Position numbers and translations under genes: made by a program. The notes below the pieces were generated by a model. It did not search any database, was not told the DNA's origin, and saw nothing but the letters and a program-made list of their open reading frames with translations. Shown in pieces: positions 1 through 12,095 of a stretch of DNA of 64,000 nt (the stretch's first letter is position 1; the number at the start of each line of letters is the position of its first letter). The stretch is from Mercurialis annua (lineage: Eukaryota; Streptophyta; Magnoliopsida; Malpighiales; Euphorbiaceae): NCBI RefSeq assembly GCF_937616625.2, contig NC_065576.1:26954628-27018627 (forward strand), in the 5' to 3' direction.

Positions 1-2207
1 GTTAGGATGTCGCGTCTCAAGTCTCTTTAACGCGTCGTTTTTATTAACTAAGCATGGTTAGGTTATATTACGCAAAGTGTGCATGAAAAGTGATGCTAGA
101 TTAATACGTCACGTCTCAAGTCTCTTTAACGCGTCGTTCCGATTACCTAACCATGGTTAGTGACTCTAGGTTAGGATGTCGAAGTGTGCGTGAAAAGTGG
201 CGCTAGATTAGTATGTCGCGTCTCAAGTCTGTTTAACGCGTCGTTCTGATTACCTAAGCATGGTTAGGTTATATTACGCAAAGTGTGCGTAAAAAGTGAC
301 GCTAGATTAGTATGGCGCATCTCAAGTCTCTTTTACGGGTCGTTTCGATTACCATGCTTATGTCGCGTCACAAGTCTGTCTAACTCTTCGTTCCGATTAC
401 CTAAGCATGGTTAGGTTATATTACGCAAAGTGAGCGTGAAAAGTGACGCAAGATTAGTATGTCGCGTCACAAGTCTCTTTAACGCGTCGATCCTATTACC
501 TAAGCATGGTTAGGTTATATTACACAAAGTGTGTCTCAAAAGTGACGCTAAATTAGTATGTCGTGTCACAAGTCTCTTTAACGCGTCGTTCTGAATACCT
601 AAGCATGGTTAGGTTATATTACACAAAGTGTGCGTGAAAAGTGACGCTAGATTACTATGTCGTCTCTCAAGTCTCTTTAACGCGTCGTTCCGGTTATCTA
701 AGCATGGTTATGATATATTACGCAAAGTGTGCGTAAAAAGTGACGCTAGATTAGTAAGGTGCGTCTTAAGTCTCTCACAGTCTCTTTAATGCATCGTTAC
801 AATTACCTAAGCATGGTTAGGCTATATTACGCAAAGTGTGCGTAAAGAGTGACAATAGATTAGTATGTTGCGTCTCAAGTCTCTTTAACGCGTCGTTCCG
901 ATTACCTCGGCATGGTTAGGTTATTTTACGCAAAGTATGCGTGAAAAGTGACGCTAGATTAGTGCGCCGCGTCTCAAGTCTCTTTAATGCGTCGTTCCGA
1001 TTACCTAAGCATGGTTAGGTTATATTACCCAAATTGTGCATGAAACCTGACGCTAGATTAGTATGTCCCGTCTCAAGTCTCTTTAATGCGCCGTTCCCAT
1101 TACGTAAGCATGGTTAGGTTATATTATGCAAAGTGTGCGTGAAAAGTGACGCTAGATTAGTATGTCGCGTCTCAAGTCTCTTTAAGGCATCGTTCCGATT
1201 AACTAAGCCTGGTTAGGTTATATTACGCAAAGTGTGCGTCAAAAGTGACGCTAGATTAGTATGGCGCGTCTCAAGTCTCTTTAATGCGTCGTATCGATTA
1301 CCATGCTTATGTCGCGTCAAAAGTATATCTAACGCGTATTTCCAATTACCTAAGCATGGATACGTTATATTACGCAATGTGTGCGTGAAATGTGACGCTA
1401 GATTAGAATGTTGCGTCACAAGTCTCTCTAACGCTTTCCTATTATCTATGCATAGTTAGGTTATATTACACAAAGTATACGTGAAAAGTGACGCTAGATT
1501 AGTATGTCGAATCTCCAGTCTCTTTAAAGCGTCTTTCTAATTACCTATGTATGGTTAGGTTATATTAAGCAAAGTGTGCGTGAAAAGTGATGTTAGATTA
1601 CTATGAAGCGTCTTAAGTCTCTTTAACCTGTCGTTTCGATTAGCATTGCATATGTCGCGTCGCAAGTGTCTCTAAAGCATTGTTCTTATTACCTAAGCAT
1701 GGTTTGGTTATATTACGCAAAGTGTGCGTAAAAAGTGACAATAGATTAGTATGTTGCGTCTCAAGTCTCTTTAACGCGTCGTTCCGATTACCTCGGCATG
1801 GTTAGGTTATTTTACGCAAAGTATGCGTGAAAAGTGACGCTAGATTAGTGCGTCGCGTCTCAAGTCTCTTTATTGCGTCGTTCCGATTACCTAAGCATGG
1901 TTAGGTTATATTACCCAAATTTGGCATGAAACCTGACGCTAGATTAGTATGTCCCATCTCAAGTCTCTTCAATGCGTCGTTCCCATTACGTAAGCATGGT
2001 TAGGTTATATTATGCAAAGTGTGCGTGAAAAGTGACGCTAGATTAGTATGTCGCGTCTCAAGTCTCTTTAAGGCATCGTTCCGATTGACTAAGCATGGTT
2101 ACGTTATATTATGCAAAGTGTGCTTGAGAAGTGACGCTAGATTAGTATGTGGCGTCTCAAGTCTCTTTAATGCATCGTTCTGATCACTTTAGCATGGTTA
2201 GTTTATA
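1..2207. repeat. Satellite A array, block 1 (99-bp monomer with 48-bp derivative)
   Basis: Tandem array of a roughly 99-bp unit with anchor words such as AAGTGTGCGTGAAAAGTGAC, CTAGATTAGTATGTCGCGTC and CGATTACCTAAGCATGGTTA. Some units are followed by a 48-bp version that keeps both ends of the monomer but lacks about 51 bp of the middle, recognisable by GATTACCATGCTTATGTCGC (for example near 340-390 and 1290-1340). Monomers differ by scattered substitutions, as expected of an old satellite. The block starts at the window edge, so the array continues upstream. No gene is visible; ORFs here are by-products of a period divisible by three. Confidence 0.97.
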
Positions 2208-2598
2208 GGCCTAATTACTTAAAAATCACTCACCTTGTAACTTTTTTTCATTTATATCATGACCTAGAAAAATTTTCAATTGTACCCTATTTTCAATTTT
2301 TATGTTTCGTTTGTACCCCAAAAGTAAATTTTTTGATAATTTAATCAATTTAAAGATGAAAATATTAAAAACAAGATACATAAATGATTAACATTAACGT
2401 TTAATTAGAATATAGGTTAAAAATGAAGGACTAATTTAAACTCTTTTTTAAAAGAAAATAGGTCAATTCAACTCATTAGGGTAGAGATGAAACATAAAAA
2501 TCAAAAATAGGGTACAATTGAAAATTTTCCTAGGTCATGGTATAAATGAAAAAAAATTACAAGGTGGGTGGTTTTTAAGTAATTAAGCCTAGTTTATA
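2199..2598. mobile_element. Mutator-like MITE (382 bp) with 9-bp target duplication
   Basis: A 382-bp insertion (2208-2589) interrupts satellite A and is flanked by the perfect 9-bp direct repeat TAGTTTATA (2199-2207 and 2590-2598). Its ends are inverted repeats: the left begins GGCCTAATTACTTAAAAA and the reverse complement of the right begins GGCTTAATTACTTAAAAA. The similarity runs inward for roughly 100 bp through the CACCTTGTAA, TAGAAAAATTTTCAATTGTA and CCCTATTTT blocks, so the element could fold into one long hairpin. It is AT-rich and has no ORF. A 9-bp duplication plus long terminal inverted repeats is the signature of Mutator-like elements; movement in trans by a MULE transposase is inferred. 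Confidence 0.9.
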
Positions 2599-5500
2599 TG
2601 ACACAAACTGTGCGTTAAAAATGACGCTAGATTAGTATGGGCGTCTCAAGTCTCTTTAACAGGTCATTTCGATTACCATGCTTATGTCGCGTCACAAGTC
2701 TCTCTAACGCGTCGTTCCGATCACCTAAGCATGGTTAGGTTATATTACGCAAAGTGTGCGTGAAAACTGATGCTAGATTAGTATGTCGTGTCGCAAGTCT
2801 CTTTAACGCGTCGTTCCGATTACCTAAGCATGGTTAGGTTAAATTACGCAAAGTGTGCATGAAAATTGAAGCTAGATAAGTATGTCGCGTCACAAGTCTC
2901 TCTAACGCGTCGTTCCGATTACCCGAGCATGGTTTGGTTATATTACGCAAAATGAGCGTGAAAACTGATGCTAGATTAGTATATCGCGTCTCAATACTTT
3001 TTAACGCGTCGTTCCGATTACCTAAGCATGATTACGTTATATTACTCAAAGTGTGCGTGAAAAGTGACGCTAGATTAGTGTGTCATGTCTCAAGTCTCTT
3101 TAACGTGTCATTTGGATTACCTAAGGATGGTAGCGTTATATTACTCAAAGTGTGCGAGAAAACTGATATTACGCAAAGTGTGCGTGAAAAGTGACGCTAG
3201 ATTAGTATGTCGCCTCCTAAGTGTCTTTAATGCGTCGTTACAATTATCTAAGCATGGTTATGTTATATTACGAAAAGTGTGCGTAAAAAGTGACGCTAGA
3301 TTAGTATGTCGCATCTCAAGTCTCTTTAAAGTGTCGTTAGGATTTCCATCGTTGTGTCGCATCACAAGTCTCTCTAATGCATCGTTTCGATTACCTAAGC
3401 ATGGTGAGTTATATTACGCAGAGGGTGCATTAAAAGTGACGCGAGATTAGTATGTCACATCTCCAGTCTCTTTAACGCGTTGTTGTGGTTACCTACGAAT
3501 GATTAGGTTTTATTAAGCAAAGTGTGCGTGAAAACTGGTGCTAGATTAGTATGTCGCGTCACAAGTCCCTTTAACGCATCGTTCCGATTACCTAAGCATG
3601 GTTAGGTTATATTACACGAAGTGTGTGTGAAAAGTGACGCTAAATTAGTATGTCGCCTCCCAAGTCTCTTTTACACGTCGTTCAGATTATCTAAGTATGG
3701 TTATGTTATACTACGCAAAGTGTGCGTAACAAGTGACGCTAGATTAGTAAGGCTCGTCTTAAGTCTCTGTAACGCGTCTTTTTGATTACCATACATATTC
3801 GTGTCACAAGTCTCTCTAACACGTCGTTCCGATTACCTAAGCATGGTTAGGTTATATTACGGAAAGTGTGCGTGAAAAGTGACGCTAGATTAGTATGTTG
3901 CGTCACAAGTCTCTCTAACGTGTCGTTCCAATTACCTAAGCATGGTTAGGTTATATTATGCAAATAGTGCATGAAAAGTGACACTAGGTTAGTAAGTCGC
4001 GTCTCAAGTCATTTTAATGTTTCATCCCGATTACCTAAGCATGGTTAGGTTATATTACGCAAAGTGTGCGTTAAAAGTGCCACTAGATAAGTATGTCACA
4101 TCACAAAGTCTCTTTAACTCATTCCGATTACCTAAGCATGGTTAGGATATTTTACGCAAATTGTGCAAGAAAAGTGACGCTAGATTAGTCTATCGCGTCT
4201 CAGGTCTCTTTAACGCGTCGTTCTTATTATCCAAGCATGGTTAGGTTATTATACGCAAAGTGTGTGTGAAAAATGACGCTAGATTAGTATGTCATTTATC
4301 AAGTCTCTTTAACACGTCGTTCCGATAACCTAATCAAGGTTAGGTTATATTATGCAAAGTGTGTGACAAAACTGATGCTAGATTAGTTTGTCGTGTCTAA
4401 AGTCTATTTAACGCGTCGTTCCGATTACCTAAGCATGGTTAGGTTATATTACGCAAAGTGTGCGTGAAAAGTGACGCTAGATTAGTATGTCGTGTTCTCA
4501 AGTCTTTTTAACGCGTTGTTCTAATTACCTAAGCATGGTTAGATTATATTACGCAAAGTGTGCATAGAAAGTGACGCTAGATTAGTATGGCGCGTCTCCA
4601 GTCTCTTTAACGCGTCATTCCAATTACCTAAGCATGGTGATGTTATATTAAAAAATATGTGACTGAAAAGTGACGATAGATTAGTATGTCGCGTCTGATG
4701 TCTCTCTAACGCGTCGTTCCGATTACCTAAGAATGGTTAGGTTATATTACGCAAAGTATTCGTGAAAAGTGACGCTAGATTAGTATGTCACGTCTTCAAT
4801 CTCTTTAAAGCGTCTTTCCAATTACCTATGTATGATTAGGTTATATTAAGGAAAGTGTGCGTGCAAACTGACGCTAGATTACTATGTCGCATCTCAATTC
4901 TCTTTAACCTGTCGTTTCGATTAGCATGCTTAGGTCGCGTTACAAGTGTCTATAACGCGTCGTTCTTACTACCTAAGCATGGTTAGGTTATATTACGCAA
5001 AGTGTGCGTTAAAAGTGACAATAAATTAGTATGTTGCGTCTCAAGTCTCTTTAACACGTCGTTCCGATTACCTAAGCATGGTTAGGTTATTTTACGCAAA
5101 GTGTGCGTTAAATGTGCCGCTAGATTAGTAAATCGCGTCACAAGTCTCTTTAACGCGTCATTCTGATTACCTGAGCATGATAAGGTTATATTATGCAAAT
5201 AGTGCGTACAAAGTGACGCTAGATTAGTATGTCGCGTCTCAAGTATCTTTAACATGTCGTTTTATTACCCAAGCATGGTTAGGTTATTTTACGCAAAGTG
5301 TGCGTGAAAAGTGACGCTAAATTAGTATGGTGCGTCTCAAGTCTCTTTAATGCGTCTTTCCAATTACCTATGTATATTTAGGTTATATTAAGCAAAGTAT
5401 GCATGAAAAGTGACGCTAGATTACTATGTCGCGTCTCAAGTCTCTTTAACTCGTTGTTTCGATTAGCATGCTTTTGTCGAGTCTCAAACGCGTCGTTCTT

Positions 5501-6060
5501 ATTACCTAAGAATAGTTAGGTTATATTATACAAAGTGTGCGTGAAAAGTGACGCTAGATTAGTATGTCGCGTCTAAAGTCTCTTTAACGCGTCGTTCCCA
5601 TAACCTATGCATGGTTAGGTTATATTACGCAAAGTGTGGGTGAAAAGTGATGATAGATTAGTATGTCGCGTCGCAAGTCTCTTTAACACGTCGTTCCGAT
5701 TACCTAAGCATGTTTAGGTTATAATATGCCAAATGTGCGTGAAAAGTGACGTTGGATTAGTATGTCGTGTCTCAAGTCTCACTAACGTGTCGTTCCAATT
5801 ACCGAAGCATGGCTAAGTTATACTACGCAAAGTGTGCGTAAAAAGTGACACTAGGTTAGTAAGTCGCTTCTTAAGTCTCTTTAACGCATCGTTACGATTA
5901 CCTAAGCATGGTTAGGTTATATTACGCAAATTGTGCGTGAAAATTGACGATTGATTAGTATGTCGCGTCTCAAGTCTCTTTAATGCGTAGTTTCGATTAC
6001 CTAAGTATGGTTAGGTTATATTACGCAAAGTGTGAGTGAAAAGTGACGCTAGGTTAGTAT
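2590..6060. repeat. Satellite A array, block 2
   Basis: Continuation of the 99-bp satellite after the MITE, in the same orientation as block 1. It contains both plain 99-bp units and 99+48-bp compounds (48-bp forms near 2670, 3340, 3780, 4915 and 5460). Part of it, about 3597-4967, carries the same succession of diagnostic variants as 27305-28665 on the far side of the retrotransposon complex. The block ends abruptly at 6060 within a monomer, where retrotransposon LTR sequence begins. No gene is seen. Confidence 0.96.
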
Positions 6061-7068
6061 GTTGCACACCCTATTGTGTGTGACTAACTAGGTTCACATC
6101 TATATGGCAACGAGAGTCATAAGAAACGCCTTTCTAATATTAAATAATTAAATCCCATTAATTATTAATTCTCGTAGATCGTGAGTGACGTCTAGCAACA
6201 TATCACGACCCCTAAATAGATATGAATGTTTCGATGCATTCTTTATGAACCAATGTTTATAATTACCGTACACTCAAAATTCCCTTCATCTAAGATTCCG
6301 ATTTCGACTAGTGTCACGGTTAAGTCAAACACTGTTTGTCTTGATCATATGACCTCATCTCAGTTCTTATTCTTGATATGCGCAGGTTTTATCATCCATC
6401 AAGAACAATTTGAGATAGCATAGAATCTTTTCTCCGTTCATCCGGAGTGATAAATCCTATCTTGGTTAAACCCCTATCTCCATATACAACTAACTAGAGC
6501 CAACACATCCCGCGACCCTAGCTCATGAAAGATATAGGGATAAGGAGTATCGAACTCTGATCACTTATATACAAGATCGTGTCATCGCAAGTCAAAGGAC
6601 ATATGTACAATTATGAAATAGATGATATTAAATTGACTTTGATGAAATACCATGCATAATTCATCTAGCGTCACTTGTTCGACTCACTCAAACCCTTTGA
6701 GTGTCCATATGTTTATTCTGATCCCCATCAAGTAGTATGAGACTCACTGCTTCTTATAATTAGTAACTCTTTACTAATCAGGAGAATAAATAGAGGTGAC
6801 GATCTTTCCGGGATAATGCGATGCCCTTATTCGTAGGACCCCATCGATCGTGAACGGTTATTTAGATCACTTGTATAATAGAATCTCTCACTCATATTCT
6901 CAACGCCTTAAGAATAGATTCTATCACAATGTGATAAGGACAATATGCAATAAATAAACACTTAGTTAATGAGCCACTTAGTTCAAATAAAACAAATATA
7001 TCATTGCTAATGGGATTTGTTTATATAAGTATAAATACAAAATGGCCCTAGGGGACATACTACTAATA
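6061..7068 (-). repeat. Truncated 3' LTR of the copia element
   Basis: This segment aligns nearly colinearly with 23740-24105 plus 26617-27303, that is, with the outer half of the 5' LTR on the right. It begins at GTTGCACACCCTATTGTGTG, which in the right copy lies about 0.9 kb inside the LTR, so roughly the 3'-terminal 0.9 kb (sense) is missing and satellite A abuts the break. Its inner end (ACTACTAATA, 7059-7068) is followed by the reverse-complement polypurine tract. It also lacks a 47-bp palindromic segment that the right copy has at 24059-24105. Short ORFs here, such as 6226-6423, are not supported. Confidence 0.85.
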
Positions 7069-7082
7069 ATCTCCCACTTGCA

Positions 7083-7806
7083 CTAGTGACATTGGCTACT
7101 ATATCTAAGCCCCATCTTCTCAAGATGTAAATCTAATTGACTCTGGGTCATGGGCTTTGTTAGTGGGTCAGCCGTGTTATCGGCTGATGCTATTTTTTGG
7201 AGAGACACATCTCCCTTTCCAACAATCTCTCGGATGATATGATAGCGCCTTTCTCTGTGTTTGGATTTCTGGTGAGACCGGGGTTCCTTTGCTTGGGCAA
7301 TAGCACCATCGTTGTCGCAGAAAAGAGGAACCGCCGACTCAATGGTAGGAACCACGCCAAGTTCAGAAACGAACTTCTTAATCCAAACAACTTCCTTTGC
7401 AGCATCTGATGCCGGAATATACTCGGCTTCTGTGGTGGAATCCGTAGTGGTTTCTTGTTTGGAACTCTTCCAACTCACTGCTCCTCCATTACATGTGAAT
7501 AAGAATCCGGATATAGACTTACGATCGTCTATATCTGATTGAAAATCAGAATCTGTAAAGCTGTCTATTTGTAGATCACCTCCTCCATATGTTATGATCA
7601 TATCTTTAGTTCTTCTCAAGTTCATAAAGATATTCTTAACGGTCATCCAACGTTTCGAACCTGAATTGGATTGATATCAGCTAGTCAAAGTAACCGCATA
7701 GGCAATATCCGGCCTAGTACACAACATAGCATACATAAGACTACCAATTGCTGAAGCATATGGTATCTTTGCCATTTCATCTCTTTCCTCATATGTCTTT
7801 GGAGAC
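7083..7806 (-). pseudogene. Copia pol: end of RT and RNase H
   Basis: The minus strand encodes the tail of a Ty1/copia reverse transcriptase followed by RNase H. Upstream of 7646 the frame reads words typical of the RT connection (IPYASAIGSLMYAMLCTRPD) until a TGA near 7678. The 7083-7646 frame then carries FTDSDFQSD (first catalytic Asp), GAVSWKSSKQ, STTEAEY (catalytic Glu) and CDNDGAIAQ (Asp), ending with the usual C-terminal ADPLTKP. The RNase H catalytic residues look intact over 187 codons, but the pol reading frame is closed by the upstream stop and by the 1.5-kb LTR inserted at 7812. The polypurine tract and 3' LTR follow directly. Not functional by itself. Confidence 0.92.
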
Positions 7807-8750
7807 ATATCTGTTAGTGATATGCACTAGGTCAATCATGTTTGACCATGTTTTGACTTTATCATTTTATTATTATTTATTGATTGGCAGTTTTTTTATC
7901 ATTTTATATTAATGATTAAAATACTTGAATGGTTAATTCTTTCTAAGGTCATCGAGTATGTGACTTGATAGTAGAACCCTTAGGTTTAATAAAAGAATTA
8001 TATACCATCTATCCCTAGTCTTAATAGAACATTGAGACTAGTATGATGTTGACTGATGATTATGTTTTACTAATCATGTATATGAGATATTAAGTCAAAT
8101 CATAGGTGCTATTTGAGAAATAAGGCACTGGATGACCCACTGTGAGAATACTACATAGATCACTGTCATAAGTAATTCTCATTACAGTTCTATTAGTATA
8201 ATCCTTTGACCTTGAAATCATCATGGATTTCTACATAGCTATTTCATATTTTGATACAGTCTTACATTATCTTTAACAGGATAATGGAATAGATTGTCAT
8301 TGGATATGAAAGTAACTATGTGAGAAATGTGAGTGACTGAGAAGGAATTTGTCCCTCATTTATTTGAGTAAGATATCTATGGGCCCCTTGAAGAAGATAG
8401 ACTGAAGAAAATGCATGGCCATGCTAATTGATAAGAAGTTATCATTTTCAGTCTACTTAGAGTCAAGAAACTAATGATTGAATGTTATAAGGATGACATA
8501 ACTATGCCTTATATTCAATCTGGATATCGAGAGACAAAGGGATTAAAATATTATTGTAAATGGTTAAATCGGATTATCGATATTCATATAACTTGGGTAG
8601 TCATAATGTCTTGCTAGAGGCCACTTATGACTTGTGGGCTGAAATAGGGATTTCGAGCCTACTGCCAACGTTATATGAACCTACAGGGTCGCACACTAAG
8701 AACATGCCCAAAACAGTTATGGGTTGTACAAGCCCAATGTGATTAAGTGA

Positions 8751-8790
<40 letters not shown>

Positions 8791-9351
8791 CTTAATATAT
8801 ATATATTAATAAATATATATATATTAATTCGAAATTTAAGGATAAGTGTTTTCCTTAATTTATTATTTTTGGAAGATAATAAATATAGTAATTAATATAT
8901 ATGGATGATTATCAAAAAGGAGTTTTTGATAAACATAAACTTGTAGAATTGCAATGAGATTGAAATTCGAATTTGTCTCAAACCCTAGTGTTATTTATCA
9001 CTATAAATACTCATTAAGCAATTGGTTTGACAATCACGAAATTCATTATTCACTAAATCACTAAAATTCGAAATTGCTTGTGAAGCAATAGTGCTAGCAC
9101 ACAAGCACTAGTTTTGGCTAAGGTCTGTTCGTGTGGATACTCGTAGAGGACGTGTTCTTTTGGAGGCGTTTCTGATCCGAGGCCAGGTATCACCAAAGTG
9201 AACCACCTCCTTCCTTCCTACATTGCTGTTGAATTCGACATACAAGTAAGTAATTATTCTGTTAATTCGAATTATATGGATCTTGGTTTGGGTTTTTAGA
9301 TAAATTTTTGAAATTCCGCTGCATTATGAACCTATAAAACCCAACAATATC
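7807..9351 (+). mobile_element. Solo LTR, family C copy 1, inserted in copia pol
   Basis: A 1535-bp LTR (7812-9346) beginning TGTTAGTGATATGCAC and ending AAAACCCAACA, flanked by the 5-bp duplication ATATC (7807-7811 and 9347-9351). With the LTR removed, the copia pol frame is continuous on both sides, confirming the borders. It contains an (AT)n tract near 8757-8786, a plus-strand TATA-like CTATAAATAC at 9001-9010, and a short palindrome-rich part near 9085-9115 (GTGCTAGCACACAAGCACTAG). A second copy lies at 55230-56756. The TG...CA ends and 5-bp duplication show an LTR retrotransposon origin. No coding domain is present, so the superfamily is unproven, though the length and TGTTAG start suit copia. 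Confidence 0.93.
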
Positions 9352-10466
9352 CTTTGAAAGGTGAATTCCATGCCTAACGGGAATCAGTCCTCTCTTAGAA
9401 TTTTCCATATTGAACTTCTTCAATATCTTTTCTAAGTAGAGCCTTTGGGAGAGACCTATTATTCTCTTAGATCTATCTCTATAGAGTCTAATACCGAGAA
9501 TGTAAGTTGCTTCTCCGAGGTTTTTCATGGAGAAAGTTTTGGATAACCAAAGCTTTACAGAGGCTAACATACCGACATCATTTCCTATTAGTAAAATCAT
9601 CTACGTACAAGACTAGGAACGTGATTGCGCTCCCACTAACCTTCTTGTAAACACATGGTTCATCTTCGTTTTTGATAAACTCATAACTCTTTATGGCTTC
9701 ATCAAAACGACGATTCCAACTTCTCGAAGCTTGCTTCAATCCATATATGGACCGTTTAAGCTTACACACCTTGGAACCTTCTTCGGATTCAAAACCCTTA
9801 GGTTGTTCCATATATATTTCCTCCTCAATATATCCATTAAGGAATGCGGTCTTGACATCCATTTGTCAAACCTCATAATCTAAATGTGAAGCTATGGCAA
9901 GAAGAATCCGGATGGACTTAATCATGGCTACAGGCGAGAAAGTCTCTTCATAATCGACTCCTTGCCTTTGGCGAAACCCTTTCGCAACAAGCCTAGCTTT
10001 AAAAGTCTCAACTTTTCCATCAGCACCAATTTTACGCTTGAAGATCCATTTGTTCCCTATTGGTATAATACCATCGGGTGGATCGACTGGCTCCCAAACT
10101 TGGTTACTGTACATGGAATCCATTTCGGATTTCATAGCTTCAAGCCATCTTGAAGAATCTATATCACATATAGCTTTCTCATAAGTAGAGGGATTACCAA
10201 TTTGATCATTTTCTCCATGAATAAACAACTCTTGTATATCATGAAGAAAACCATATCTTTCCAGTTGATGAGATACTCTACTTGATCTTCGGGGTGTTTA
10301 TGTAGATTTGACTAATTCTGGTTCACTATGGGTTTGATCAATCTCCATTGTAATATTTCTTCCTTTGCCCCCTTCTTGAATAAATTGTTTTTCAAGAAAG
10401 ACTGCATCCCGACTAACAACAATTGTTCGTTCGGATGGAACATAGAAATAATATCCTAAACTGTCT
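9352..10466 (-). pseudogene. Copia pol: reverse transcriptase
   Basis: The minus strand holds a Ty1/copia RT in three broken pieces. 9866-10228 has WLEAMKSEMDSM, KWIFKRKIGADG, ARLVAKGFRQRQGVDYEETF and SPVAMIKSIR. After a TGA near 9865 (probably a former Trp codon), 9578-9862 continues with MDVKTAFLNG (first catalytic Asp), the SIYGLKQASRSWN block and the catalytic YVDD. Immediately after YVDD a small deletion shifts the frame, and 9262-9600 carries LLIGNDVGML, KNLGEATYILGI and the downstream block up to SKDI, where the solo LTR interrupts it. The C-terminal residues of that last ORF after about 9346 belong to the LTR. The key aspartates remain, but the frame is lost at least twice. Confidence 0.93.
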
Positions 10467-11081
10467 TTAGGATAACCAACGAATCTTCCCCATGATTGAT
10501 CTTGATTCCAACTTGTCGGTTAACAATTTTTTGGTATATTCCGAACATCCCCAAATCTTAATATGTTTAAGATTTGGTTCCTTACCATTCCATATCGCAT
10601 AAGGTATTCTTGGAGCGGATTTAGTTGGTACTCGATTTAGAATATAATTTGCACTAAGAAGTGCATGACCCCATAATGAAACTGATAAATCAGTATAGCT
10701 CATTATTGATCGTACCATGTCTAACAATGTATGATTCCTCCGTTCCGATACACCATTCAGCTGTGGTGTTCCTGGAGGAGTCAGTTTGGAAATAATACCG
10801 CATTATTTTAAGAATGTACCAAATCCCGTACTCAAGTATTCACCTCCTCGATCAGATCGAAGAATATTAATACTTTTTTCAATTTGGTTTTCTACTTCAT
10901 TTTTGAAGTCTTTAAATTTTTTAAAAGCTTCACTCTTGTTCTTCATAAGAACAGTATACCCATACCGTGATAAATCATCGGTGAAGGTAATGAAGTAAAA
11001 ATAACCACCTCGCGCCATTTCTTTAAATGAACCATATACATCACTATGTATGATTTCCAAAACATCTTTGGCTCTACCACT
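10467..11081 (-). pseudogene. Copia pol: integrase core
   Basis: Minus-strand integrase of Ty1/copia type, in pieces. 10803-11060 has IHSDVYG (first catalytic Asp), FITFTDDLSRYGY (second Asp) and LRSDRGGEYL. The gap 10730-10800 in another frame reads the conserved QLNGVSERRN block with the catalytic Glu. 10467-10727 continues with the C-terminal core (WGHALLSANYILNRVPTKS, WNGKEPNLKHIKIWGC). Stops or frameshifts occur near 11080, 10800 and 10728, and the C-terminus passes into the less conserved linker before RT. The DDE triad can be seen but is spread over different frames, so no enzyme can be made. Confidence 0.9.
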
Positions 11082-12095
11082 TTATCCCACAAAGGGTGAT
11101 CGGGTCATCTTGCCTTTAAGACATGACTCACAAGTTGAAATTGATGCGGAATCAAGATTACTCAAGATTCCCATCTTATCCAACTTGTTAAGTCTATCTT
11201 CCGCAATATGTCCTAATCGTAAGTGCCAAAGTTGTTTCGAGGTTTGATCACTGACGGTTTTAATTTCTAAAACATTATTTGTATTGCGAACAACTTCATT
11301 TAAGCAATAAAGACCATTTTGTACATAACTATAACCAACGATTTCATCATTATAGATAATTTTACAAACATCCTTTTTAAATAGGAAATCATATCCTAAT
11401 CTTGTCATACAAGAAATGGACATGATATTTCTATAAGCGTTTGGTAAGTACAAAACATTGTTCAAATACAAAACATGTTTATACAACAAAATAAAAGATG
11501 ATCCTATAGCTTTAGCCGCAACACTTGCGTTATTTCCAAGCTTCAAGATCACTTCGTCCTTGTCCAACTTCCTCTCATTTGCTAGATCCTGTAAGGATGA
11601 ACAAATGTGAGAACTAGCTCCGGTATCTAATACCCAAGTTTTGGACGAGCTATCGTTATTGGAATTGAAATAACAAGAAATTGACACACCATTACCGGGA
11701 TTTTCATTCTTCTTGTTCTTGCCCTTGGATTCCAAATACTTGGGGCAATTTCGTTTCCAACGCCCCTCGCCTTCACAAAAGAAACACTTTCCTTTGTTCT
11801 CCGAGGTGCCCTTCTTTTTTGCAATGGCCTTTTGGGCCTTCAAAACATTCTTCTTAGTTTTCTTCTTCTTAGTCTTACTAGAAGAAGCAACCACAAGAGA
11901 AACTTCCTTTTCCTTAACATTATTCTTTTCAGCAGTTATCAACATATTCGATAACTCAGCAAGTGTACATTCTATCCGATTCATATAGTAATTCGTGATG
12001 AAATTACCATACGATTCCGAAGGGATTGAAGGATCATATCCGTTTGGAGATTGAAGTCCATGATGAAGTCTAGATCCTGTAGCCGTTCGATACAT
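11082..12095 (-). pseudogene. Copia gag C-terminus, zinc knuckle, protease and pre-integrase
   Basis: A 337-codon open stretch on the minus strand, the longest surviving part of this element. Residues about 30-60 are the end of the capsid region, about 70-100 are a Lys-rich linker, and 104-117 are the nucleocapsid knuckle. The knuckle reads CFFCEGEGRWKRNC: an Arg stands where the zinc-binding His of CX2CX4HX4C is expected. Residues 157-160 are the aspartic protease site DTGA, and about 285-335 form the GAG-pre-integrase zinc domain (LWHLRLGH, CESCLKGK). It stops at FVG just before the integrase core. The first residues up to about 28 are out of frame with upstream gag, so the apparent ATG is not the real start. 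Confidence 0.9.

Noticed and set aside
2934..3450. Overlapping plus-strand ORFs with CVKSDARLVCRVSSLFNASF-type repeats
   Set aside because: Translation of the 99-bp satellite, whose period is divisible by three. The same words recur wherever indels permit.
1..6060. CRISPR-like array of regularly spaced repeats
   Set aside because: Units are contiguous diverged tandem monomers with no unique spacers, and the sequence is clearly plant nuclear.
8560..8742. 60-codon ORF nearly identical at 55977-56159, suggesting a conserved small protein
   Set aside because: Both copies lie at the same place in two young copies of one LTR; similarity follows from the DNA identity and no domain is recognisable.
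8757..8790. AT dinucleotide tract as a possible origin or regulatory site
   Set aside because: A simple microsatellite in an LTR, shorter in the second copy; nothing further supports a function.
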